Source: Taudactylus pleione (taxonomy: Eukaryota; Chordata; Amphibia; Anura; Myobatrachidae). From it: 64,000 bases of DNA. The notes beneath the pieces are model-generated. The model saw only the letters and a list, made by a program, of their open reading frames with translations. It searched no databases and was not told the DNA's origin. The position numbers were made by a program, and so were the translations under genes. Shown piece by piece: positions 49,901 through 62,300 of this stretch (positions are counted from its first letter, which is position 1; every line of letters starts with the position of its first letter). The DNA lies in the NCBI GenBank assembly GCA_031769625.1, contig JAUIMM010000721.1, forward strand, positions 1,541,001 through 1,605,000, written 5' to 3'.

Positions 49901-52900
49901 GGTATTACAGATGTGAGATAGCAGTAGTGGGGGTCTCTATGCTGCCTGTGCTGTGACTGATGTTACAGATGTATACATAGGACTGTGAGGTGTTACAGAT
50001 GTGAGAAAGCAGTAGTGGGTGTCTCTATGCTGCCTGTGCTGTGGCTGATATTACTGATGTATACACAGGACTGTGAGGTATTACAGATGTGAGATAGCAG
50101 TAGTGGGTGTCTCTATGCTGGCTGAGCTGTGGCTGATGTTACTGGTGTATACACAGGACTGTGAGGTATTACAGATGTGAGATAGCAGTAGTGGGTGTCT
50201 CTATGCTGGCTGAGCTGTGGCTGATGTTATAGATGTATACACAGGACTGTGAGGTATTACAGATGTGAGATAGCAGTAGTGGGTGTCTCTATGCTGGCTG
50301 AGCTGTGCCTGATGTTACAGATGTATACACAGGACTGTGAGGTATTACAGATGTGAGATAGCAGTAGTGGGTGTCTCTATGCTGGCTGAGCTGTGGCTGA
50401 TGTTACAGATGTATACACAGGACTGTAAGGTATTACAGATGTGAGATAGCAGTAGTGGGTGTCTCTATGCTGGCTGAGCTGTGCCTGATGTTACAGATGT
50501 ATACACAGGACTGTGAGGTATTACAGATGTGAGATAGCAGTAGTGGGTGTCTCTATGCTGGCTGAGCTGTGGCTGATGTTACTGATGTATACACAGGACT
50601 GTGAGGTATTATAGATGTGAGATAGCAGTAGTGGGTGTCTCTATGCTGGCTGAGCTGTGGCTGATGTTACAGATGTATACACAGGACTGTGAGGTATTAC
50701 AGAAGTGAGACAGCAGAGGTGTGTGTTTCTCTATGCTGGCTGAGCTGTGGTTGATGTTACAGATGTATACACAGGACTGTGAGGTATTACGGATGTGAGA
50801 TGGTAGTAGTGGGTGTCTCTCTGCTGGCTGTGCTGTGGCTGATGTTACTGGTGTATACACAGGACTGTGAGGTATTACAGATGTGAGATAGCAGTAGTGG
50901 GTGTCTCTATGCTGGCTGAGTTGTGGCTGATGTTATAGATGTATACACAGGACTGTGAGGTATTACAGATTTGAGATAGCAGTAGTGTGTGTCTATATGC
51001 TGGCTGAGCTGTGGTTGATGTTACTGATGTATACACAGGACTGTGAGGTATTACAGATGTGAGAAAGCAGTAGTGGGTGTCTCTATGCTGGCTGAGCTGT
51101 GGATGATGTTACAGATGTATACACAGGACTATGAGGTATTACAGATATGAGATAGCAGTAGTGGGTGTCTCTATGCTCTCTGAGCTGTGGCTGATGTTAC
51201 AGATGTATACACAGGACTGTGAGGTATTACAGATGTGAGATAGCAGTAGTGGGTGTCTCTATGCTGGCTGTGCTGTGGCTGATGTTACAGATGTATACAC
51301 AGGAATGTGAGGTATTACAGATGTGAGATAGCAGTAGTGGGTGTCTCTATGCTGGATGAGCTGTGGCTGATGTTACAGATGTATACACAGAACTGTGAGG
51401 TATTATGGATGTGAGAAAGCAGTAGTGGGCGTCTCAATGCTGGATGAGCTGTGGCTGATGTTACAGATGTATACACAGGACTGTGAGGTATTACAGATGT
51501 GAGATAGCAGTAGTGGGTGTCTCTATGCTGGCTGAGCTGTGGCTGATGTTACAGATGTATACACAGGACTGAGAGGTATTTCAGATGTGAGAAAGCAGCA
51601 GTGGGTGTCTCTATGCTGGCTGAGCTGTGGCTGATGTTACAGATGTATTCATAGGACTGTGAGGTATTACAGATGTGAGATAGCAGTAGTGTGTGTCACT
51701 ATGCTGGCTGTGCTGTGGCTGATGTTACAGATGTATACACAGGACTGTGAGGTATTACAGATGTGAGATAGTAGTAGTGGGTGTCTCTATGCTGGCTGAG
51801 CTGTGGCTGATGTTACAGATGTATACATAGGACTGTGAGGTATTACAGATGTGAGATAGCAGTAGTGGGGGTCTCTATGCTGCCTGTGCTGTGACTGATG
51901 TTACAGATGTATACATAGGACTGTGAGGTGTTACAGATGTGAGAAAGCAGTAGTGGGTGTCTCTATGCTGCCTGTGCTGTGGCTGATATTACTGATGTAT
52001 ACACAGGACTGTGAGGTATTACAGATGTGAGATAGCAGTAGTGGGTGTCTCTATGCTGGCTGAGCTGTGGCTGATGTTACTGGTGTATACACAGGACTGT
52101 GAGGTATTACAGATGTGAGATAGCAGTAGTGGGTGTCTCTATGCTGGCTGAGCTGTGGCTGATGTTATAGATGTATACACAGGACTGTGAGGTATTACAG
52201 ATGTGAGATAGCAGTAGTGGGTGTCTCTATGCTGGCTGAGCTGTGCCTGATGTTACAGATGTATACACAGGACTGTGAGGTATTACAGATGTGAGATAGC
52301 AGTAGTGGGTGTCTCTATGCTGGCTGAGCTGTGGCTGATGTTACAGATGTATACACAGGACTGTAAGGTATTACAGATGTGAGATAGCAGTAGTGGGTGT
52401 CTCTATGCTGGCTGAGCTGTGCCTGATGTTACAGATGTATACACAGGACTGTGAGGTATTACAGATGTGAGATAGCAGTAGTGGGTGTCTCTATGCTGGC
52501 TGAGCTGTGGCTGATGTTACTGATGTATACACAGGACTGTGAGGTATTATAGATGTGAGATAGCAGTAGTGGGTGTCTCTATGCTGGCTGAGCTGTGGCT
52601 GATGTTACAGATGTATACACAGGACTGTGAGGTATTACAGAAGTGAGACAGCAGAGGTGTGTGTTTCTCTATGCTGGCTGAGCTGTGGTTGATGTTACAG
52701 ATGTATACACAGGACTGTGAGGTATTACGGATGTGAGATAGTAGTAGTGGGTGTCTCTCTGCTGGCTGTGCTGTGGCTGATGTTACTGGTGTATACACAG
52801 GACTGTGAGGTATTACAGATGTGAGATAGCAGTAGTGGGTGTCTCTATGCTGGCTGAGTTGTGGCTGATGTTATAGATGTATACACAGGACTGTGAGGTA

Positions 52901-55900
52901 TTACAGATTTGAGATAGCAGTAGTGTGTGTCTATATGCTGGCTGAGCTGTGGTTGATGTTACTGATGTATACACAGGACTGTGAGGTATTACAGATGTGA
53001 GAAAGCAGTAGTGGGTGTCTCTATACTTGCTGTGCTGTGGCTGATGTTACTGATGTATACACAGGACTGTGAGGTATTACAGATGTTAGAAAGCAGTAGT
53101 GGGCATCTCTATGCTGGCTGTGCTGTGGCTGATGTTACAGATGTATACACAGGACTGTGAGGTATTACAGATGTGAGATAGCAGTAGTGGGGGTCTCTAT
53201 GCTGCCTGTGCTGTGACTGATGTTACAGATGTATACATAGGACTGTGAGGTGTTACAGATTTGAGAAAGCAGTAGTGGGTGTCTCTATGCTGCCTGTGCT
53301 GTGGCTGATATTACTGATGTATACACAGGACTGTGAGGTATTACAGATGTGAGATAGCAGTAGTGGGTGTCTCTATGCTGGCTGAGCTGTGGCTGATGTT
53401 ACTGGTGTATACACAGGACTGTGAGGTATTACAGATGTGAGATAGCAGTAGTGGGTGTCTCTATGCTGGCTGAGCTGTGGCTGATGTTATAGATGTATAC
53501 ACAGGACTGTGAGGTATTACAGATGTGAGATAGCAGTAGTGGGTGTCTCTATGCTGGCTGAGCTGTGCCTGATGTTACAGATGTATACACAGGACTGTGA
53601 GGTATTACAGATGTGAGATAGCAGTAGTGGGTGTCTCTATGCTGGCTGAGCTGTGGCTGATGTTACAGATGTATACACAGGACTGTAAGGTATTACAGAT
53701 GTGAGATAGCAGTAGTGGGTGTCTCTATGCTGGCTGAGCTGTGGCTGATGTTACTGATGTATACACAGGACTGTGAGGTATTATAGATGTGAGATAGCAG
53801 TAGTGGGTGTCTCTATGCTGGCTGAGCTGTGGCTGATGTTACAGATGTATACACAGGACTGTGAGGTATTACAGAAGTGAGACAGCAGAGGTGTGTGTTT
53901 CTCTATGCTGGCTGAGCTGTGGTTGATGTTACAGATGTATACACAGGACTGTGAGGTATTACGGATGTGAGATGGTAGTAGTGGGTGTCTCTCTGCTGGC
54001 TGTGCTGTGGCTGATGTTACTGGTGTATACACAGGACTGTGAGGTATTACAGATGTGAGATAGCAGTAGTGGGTGTCTCTATGCTGGCTGAGTTGTGGCT
54101 GATGTTATAGATGTATACACAGGACTGTGAGGTATTACAGATTTGAGATAGCAGTAGTGTGTGTCTATATGCTGGCTGAGCTGTGGTTGATGTTACTGAT
54201 GTATACACAGGACTGTGAGGTATTACAGATGTGAGAAAGCAGTAGTGGGTGTCTCTATACTTGCTGTGCTGTGGCTGATGTTACTGATGTATACACAGGA
54301 CTGTGAGGTATTACAGATGTGAGAAAGCAGTAGTGGGCATCTCTATGCAGGCTGTGCTGTGGCTGATGTTACAGATGTATACACAGGACTATGAGGTATT
54401 ACAGACGTGAGATAGCAGTAGTGGGTGTCTCTATGCTGGCTGAGCTGTGGCTGATGTTACAGATGTATACACAGGACTGTGAGGTATTACAGATGTGAGA
54501 TAGCAGTAGTGGGCGTCTCTATGCTGGCTGAGCTGTGGCTGATGTTACAGATGTATACACAGGACTGTGAGGTATTACAGATGTGAGATAGCAGTAGTGG
54601 GTGTCTCTATGTTGGCTGTGCTGTGGCTGATGTTACAGATGTATACACAGGAATGTGAGGTATTACAGATGTGAGATAGCAGTAGTGGGCGTCTCTATGC
54701 TGGATGAGCTGTGGCTGATGTTACAGATGTATACACAGGACTGTGAGGTATTATGGATGTGAGAAAGCAGTAGTAGGCGTCTCAATGCTGGATGAGCTGT
54801 GGCTGATGTTACAGATGTATACACAGGACTGTGAGGTATTACAGATGTGAGATAGCAGTAGTGGGTGTCTCTATGCTGGCTGAGCTGTAGCTGATACAGA
54901 TGTATACACAGGACTGTGAGGTATTACAGATGTGAGATAGCAGTAGTGGGTGTCTCTATGCTGGCTGAGCTGTGGCTGATGTTACAGATGTATACACAGG
55001 ACTGTGAGGTATTATGGATGTGAGATAGCAGTAGTGGGCGTCTCTATGCTGGATGAGCTGTGGCTGATGTTACAGATGTATACACAGGACTGTGAGGTAT
55101 TACATATGTGAGATAGCAGTAGTGGGCGTCTCTATGCTGGCTGAGCGGTGGCTGATGTTACAGATGTATACACAGGACTGTGAGGTATTACAGATGTGAT
55201 ATAGCAGTAGTGGGGTCTCTATGCTGGCTGAGCTGTGGCTGATGTTACTGATGTATACACAGGACTGTGAGGTATTACAGATGTGAGATAGCAGTAGTGG
55301 GCGTCTCTATGCTGGCTGTGCTGTGGCTGATGTTACAGATGTATACACAGGACTGTGAGGTATTACAGATGTGAGAAAGCAATGGTGGGCGTCTATGCTG
55401 GCTGTGCTGTGTCTGATATTACAGATGTATACACAGGACTGTGAGGTATTACAGATGTGAGATAGCAGTAGTGGGTGTCTCTATGCTGGCTGAGCTGTGG
55501 CTGATGTTACTGATGTATACACAGGACTGTGAGGTATTACGGATGTGAGATAGCAGTAGTGGTGTCTCTATGCTGGCTGAGCTGTGGCTGATGTTACAGA
55601 TGTATACACAGGACAGTGAGGTATTACAGAGGTGAGATAGCAGTAGTGGGTGTCTCTATGCTGGCTGAGCTGTGGCTGATGTTATAGATGTATACATAGG
55701 ACTGTGAGGAATTACAGATGTGAGATAGCAGTAGTGGGTGTCTCTATGCTGGCTGAGCTGTGGATGATGTTACAGATGTATACACAGGACTATGAGGTAT
55801 TACAGATATGAGATAGCAGTAGTGGGTGTCTCTATGCTCTCTGAGCTGTGGCTGATGTTACAGATGTATACACAGGACTGTGAGGTATTACAGATGTGAG

Positions 55901-57400
55901 ATAGCAGTAGTGGGTGTCTCTATGCTGGCTGTGCTGTGGCTGATGTTACAGATGTATACACAGGAATGTGAGGTATTACAGATGTGAGATAGCAGTAGTG
56001 GGTGTCTCTATGCTGGATGAGCTGTGGCTGATGTTACAGATGTATACACAGAACTGTGAGGTATTATGGATGTGAGAAAGCAGTAGTGGGCGTCTCAATG
56101 CTGGATGAGCTGTGGCTGATGTTACAGATGTATACACAGGACTGTGAGGTATTACAGATGTGAGATAGCAGTAGTGGGTGTCTCTATGCTGGCTGAGCTG
56201 TGGCTGATGTTACAGATGTATACACAGGACTGAGAGGTATTTCAGATGTGAGAAAGCAGCAGTGGGTGTCTCTATGCTGGCTGAGCTGTGGCTGATGTTA
56301 CAGATGTATTCATAGGACTGTGAGGTATTACAGATGTGAGATAGCAGTAGTGTGTGTCACTATGCTGGCTGTGCTGTGGCTGATGTTACAGATGTATACA
56401 CAGGACTGTGAGGTATTACAGATGTGAGATAGTAGTAGTGGGTGTCTCTATGCTGGCTGAGCTGTGGCTGATGTTACAGATGTATACATAGGACTGTGAG
56501 GTATTACAGATGTGAGATAGCAGTAGTGGGGGTCTCTATGCTGCCTGTGCTGTGACTGATGTTACAGATGTATACATAGGACTGTGAGGTGTTACAGATG
56601 TGAGAAAGCAGTAGTGGGTGTCTCTATGCTGCCTGTGCTGTGGCTGATATTACTGATGTATACACAGGACTGTGAGGTATTACAGATGTGAGATAGCAGT
56701 AGTGGGTGTCTCTATGCTGGCTGAGCTGTGGCTGATGTTACTGGTGTATACACAGGACTGTGAGGTATTACAGATGTGAGATAGCAGTAGTGGGTGTCTC
56801 TATGCTGGCTGAGCTGTGGCTGATGTTATAGATGTATACACAGGACTGTGAGGTATTACAGATGTGAGATAGCAGTAGTGGGTGTCTCTATGCTGGCTGA
56901 GCTGTGCCTGATGTTACAGATGTATACACAGGACTGTGAGGTATTACAGATGTGAGATAGCAGTAGTGGGTGTCTCTATGCTGGCTGAGCTGTGGCTGAT
57001 GTTACAGATGTATACACAGGACTGTAAGGTATTACAGATGTGAGATAGCAGTAGTGGGTGTCTCTATGCTGGCTGAGCTGTGCCTGATGTTACAGATGTA
57101 TACACAGGACTGTGAGGTATTACAGATGTGAGATAGCAGTAGTGGGTGTCTCTATGCTGGCTGAGCTGTGGCTGATGTTACTGATGTATACACAGGACTG
57201 TGAGGTATTATAGATGTGAGATAGCAGTAGTGGGTGTCTCTATGCTGGCTGAGCTGTGGCTGATGTTACAGATGTATACACAGGACTGTGAGGTATTACA
57301 GAAGTGAGACAGCAGAGGTGTGTGTTTCTCTATGCTGGCTGAGCTGTGGTTGATGTTACAGATGTATACACAGGACTGTGAGGTATTACGGATGTGAGAT
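43935..57400 (+). repeat. Two tandem copies of a 6,599-bp higher-order repeat (75 monomers)
   Basis: Marker monomers at 44010, 45948 and 47182 recur at 50609, 52547 and 53781, all at exactly 6,599 bp; 50609 to 57208 is the next step. The unit is built of sub-blocks 1,938 + 1,234 + 3,427. Copies share private variants such as CTCTATGCAGG (47,744 and 54,343). I noticed only isolated differences (TGCACAGG at 44,521; TAAACAGG at 47,251). The match breaks at about 43,935 on the left and about 57,400 on the right, where GATGGTAG becomes GATAGTAG. Near-identity points to very recent duplication. Confidence 0.85.
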
Positions 57401-59317
57401 AGTAGTAGTGGGTGTCTCTCTGCTGGCTGTGCTGTGGCTGATGTTACTGGTGTATACACAGGACTGTGAGGTATTACAGATGTGAGATAGCAGTAGTGGG
57501 TGTCTCTATGCTGGCTGAGTTGTGGCTGATGTTATAGATGTATACACAGGACTGTGAGGTATTACAGATTTGAGATAGCAGTAGTGTGTGTCTATATGCT
57601 GGCTGAGCTGTGGTTGATGTTACTGATGTATACACAGGACTGTGAGGTATTACAGATGTGAGAAAGCAGTAGTGGGTGTCTCTATACTTGCTGTGCTGTG
57701 GCTGATGTTACTGATGTATACACAGGACTGTGAGGTATTACAGATGTTAGAAAGCAGTAGTGGGCATCTCTATGCTGGCTGTGCTGTGGCTGATGTTACA
57801 GATGTATACACAGGACTGTGAGGTATTACAGATGTGAGATAGCAGTAGTGGGGGTCTCTATGCTGCCTGTGCTGTGACTGATGTTACAGATGTATACATA
57901 GGACTGTGAGGTGTTACAGATTTGAGAAAGCAGTAGTGGGTGTCTCTATGCTGCCTGTGCTGTGGCTGATATTACTGATGTATACACAGGACTGTGAGGT
58001 ATTACAGATGTGAGATAGCAGTAGTGGGTGTCTCTATGCTGGCTGAGCTGTGGCTGATGTTACTGGTGTATACACAGGACTGTGAGGTATTACAGATGTG
58101 AGATAGCAGTAGTGGGTGTCTCTATGCTGGCTGAGCTGTGGCTGATGTTATAGATGTATACACAGGACTGTGAGGTATTACAGATGTGAGATAGCAGTAG
58201 TGGGTGTCTCTATGCTGGCTGAGCTGTGCCTGATGTTACAGATGTATACACAGGACTGTGAGGTATTACAGATGTGAGATAGCAGTAGTGGGTGTCTCTA
58301 TGCTGGCTGAGCTGTGGCTGATGTTACAGATGTATACACAGGACTGTAAGGTATTACAGATGTGAGATAGCAGTAGTGGGTGTCTCTATGCTGGCTGAGC
58401 TGTGCCTGATGTTACAGATGTATACACAGGACTGTGAGGTATTACAGATGTGAGATAGCAGTAGTGGGTGTCTCTATGCTGGCTGAGCTGTGGCTGATGT
58501 TACTGATGTATACACAGGACTGTGAGGTATTATAGATGTGAGATAGCAGTAGTGGGTGTCTCTATGCTGGCTGAGCTGTGGCTGATGTTACAGATGTATA
58601 CACAGGACTGTGAGGTATTACAGAAGTGAGACAGCAGAGGTGTGTGTTTCTCTATGCTGGCTGAGCTGTGGTTGATGTTACAGATGTATACACAGGACTG
58701 TGAGGTATTACGGATGTGAGATGGTAGTAGTGGGTGTCTCTCTGCTGGCTGTGCTGTGGCTGATGTTACTGGTGTATACACAGGACTGTGAGGTATTACA
58801 GATGTGAGATAGCAGTAGTGGGTGTCTCTATGCTGGCTGAGTTGTGGCTGATGTTATAGATGTATACACAGGACTGTGAGGTATTACAGATTTGAGATAG
58901 CAGTAGTGTGTGTCTATATGCTGGCTGAGCTGTGGTTGATGTTACTGATGTATACACAGGACTGTGAGGTATTACAGATGTGAGAAAGCAGTAGTGGGTG
59001 TCTCTATACTTGCTGTGCTGTGGCTGATGTTACTGATGTATACACAGGACTGTGAGGTATTACAGATGTGAGAAAGCAGTAGTGGGCATCTCTATGCTGG
59101 CTGTGCTGTGGCTGATGTTACAGATGTATACACAGGACTGAGAGGTATTTCAGATGTGAGAAAGCAGCAGTGGGTGTCTCTATGCTGGCTGAGCTGTGGC
59201 TGATGTTACTGGTATATACACAGGACTGTGAGGTATTACAGATGTGAGATAGCAGTAGTGGGTGTCTCTATGCTGGCTGAGCTGTGGCTGATGTTATAGA
59301 TGTATACACAGGACTGT

Positions 59318-62300
59318 GAGGTATGAGAGATGTGAGATAGCAGTAGTGGGTATCTCTATGCTGGCTGTGCTGTGGCTGATGTTACAGATGTATACACAGG
59401 ACTGTGAGGTATTACAGATGTGAGATAGCAGTAGTGGTTGTCTATATGCTGGCTGTGCTGTGGCTGATATTACTGATGTATACACAGGACTGTGAGGTAT
59501 TACAGATGTGAGATAGCAGTAGTGGGTGTCTCTATGCTGGCTGAGCTGTGGCTGATGTTACAGATGTATACACAGGACTGTGAGGTATTACAGATGTGAC
59601 ATAGCAGTAGTGGGTGTCTCTATGCTGGCTGTGTTGTGGCTGATGTTACAGATGTATACACAGGACTGTGAGGTATTACAGATTTGAGATAGCAGTAGTG
59701 GGTATCTCTGAGCTGGCTGTGCTGTGGCTGATATTACTGATGTATACATAGGACTGTGAGGTGTTACAGATGTGAGATAGCAGTAGTGGGTGTCTCAATG
59801 CTGGCTGAGCTGTGGCTGATGTTTCAGATGTATACACAGGACTGTGAGGTATTACAGATGTGACATAGCAGTAGTGGGTGTCTCTATGCTGGCTGTGCTG
59901 TGGCTGATGTTACAGATGTATACACAGGACTGTGAGGTATTACAGACGTGAGTTAGCAGTAGTGGGTATCTCTATGCTGGCTGTGCTGTGGCTGATATTA
60001 CTGATGTATACACAGGACTGTGAGGTATTACAGATGTGAGATAGCAGTAGTGGGTGTCTCTATGCTGGCTGAGCTGTGGCTGATGTTACTGATGTATACA
60101 CAGGACTGTGAGGTATTACGGATGTGAGATAGCAGTAGTGGGTGTCTCTATGCTGGCTGAGCTGTGGCTGATGTTACAGATGTATACACAGGACTGTGAG
60201 GTATTACGGATGTGAGATAGCATTAGTGGGTGTCTCTATGCTGGCTGTGCTGTGGCTGATGTTACAGATGTATACACAGGACTGTGAGGTATTACAGATG
60301 TGAGATAGCAGTAGTGGGCATCTCTACGCTGGCTGAGCTGTGGCTGATGTTACAGATGTATACACAGGACTGTGAGGTATTACAGATGTGATATAGCAGT
60401 AGTGTGTGTCCCTATGCTGGCTGAGCTGTGGCTGATGTTACAGATGTATACACAGGACTGTGAGGTATTACGGATGTGAGATAGTAGTAGTGGGTGTCTC
60501 TCTGCTGGCTGTGCTGTGGCTGATGTTACTGGTGTATACACAGGACTGTGAGGTATTACAGATGTGAGATAGCAGTAGTGGGTGTCTCTATGCTGGCTGA
60601 GTTGTGGCTGATGTTATAGATGTATACACAGGACTGTGAGGTATTACAGATTTGAGATAGCAGTAGTGGGTGTCTATATGCTGGCTGAGCTGTGGTTGAT
60701 GTTACTGATGTATACACAGGACTGTGAGGTATTACAGATGTGAAAAAACAGTAGTGGGTGTCTCTATGCTTGCTGTGCTGTGGCTGATGTTACTGATGTA
60801 TACACAGGACTGTGAGGTATTACAGATGTGAGAAAGCAGTAGTGGGCGTCTCTATGCTGGCTGTGCTGTGGCTGATGTTACAGATGTATACACAGGACTA
60901 TGAGGTATTACAGACGTGAGATAGCACTATTGGTGTCTCTATGCTGGCTGAGCTGTGGCTGATGTTACGGATGTATACGCAGGACTGTGAGGTATTACAG
61001 ATGTGAGATAGCAGTAGTGGGCGTCTCTATGCTGGCTGAGCTGTGGCTGATGTTACAGATGTATACACAGGACAGTGAGGTATTACAGAGGTGAGATAGC
61101 AGTAGTGGGTGTCTCTATGCTGGCTGAGCTGTGGCTGATGTTATAGATGTATACATAGGACTGTGAGGAATTACAGATGTGAGATAGCAGTAGTGGGTGT
61201 CTCTATGCTAGCTGAGCTGTGGATGATGTTACAGATGTATACACAGGACTATGAGGTATTACAGATATGAGATAGCAGTAGTGGGTGTCTCTATGCTCTC
61301 TGTGCTGTGGCTGATGTTACAGATGTATACACAGGAATGTGAGGTATTACAGATGTGAGATAGCAGTAGTGGGCGTCTCTATGCTGGATGAGCTGTGGCT
61401 GATGTTACAGATGTATACACAGGACTGTGAGGTATTATGGATGTGAGAAAGCAGTAGTGGGCGTCTCAATGCTGGATGAGCTGTGGCTGATGTTACAGAT
61501 GTATACACAGGACTGTGAGGTATTACAGATGTGAGATAGCAGTAGTGGGTGTCTCTATGCTGGCTGAGCTGTGGCTGATGTTACAGATGTATACACAGGA
61601 CTGAGAGGTATTTCAGATGTGAGAAAGCAGCAGTGGGTGTCTCTATGCTGGCTGAGCTGTGGCTGATGTTACAGATGTATACATAGGACTGTGAGGTATT
61701 ACAGATGTGAGATAGCAGTAGTGTGTGTCACTATGCTGGCTGTGCTGTGGCTGATGTTACAGATGTATACACAGGACTGTGAGGTATTACAGATGTGAGA
61801 TAGTAGTAGTGGGTGTCTCTATGCTGGCTGAGCTGTGGCTGATGTTACAGATGTATACATAGGACTGTGAGGTATTACAGATGTGAGATAGCAGTAGTCG
61901 GGGTCTCTATGCTGCCTGTGCTGTGACTGATGTTACAGATGTATACATAGGACTGTGAGGTTTTACAGATGTGAGAAAGCAGTAGTGGGTGTCTCTATGC
62001 TGCCTGTGCTGTGGCTGATATTACTGATGTATACACAGGACTGTGAGGTATTACAGATGTGAGATAGCAGTAGTGGGTGTCTCTATGCTGGCTGAGCTGT
62101 GGCTGATGTTACTGGTGTATACACAGGACTGTGAGGTATTACAGATGTGAGATAGCAGTAGTGGGTGTCTCTATGCTGGCTGAGCTGTGCCTGATGTTAC
62201 AGATGTATACACAGGACTGTGAGGTATTACAGATGTGAGATAGCAGTAGTGGGTGTCTCTATGCTGGCTGAGCTGTGGCTGATGTTACAGATGTATACAC

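Noticed and set aside
10070..58781. Recurrent 83-residue minus-strand open frames (MYTPVTSATAQ...) as a repeated gene family
   Set aside because: They are read-through of three 88-bp monomers (88 is not a multiple of 3). They recur only because the higher-order unit recurs. They have no splice, start context or known domain.
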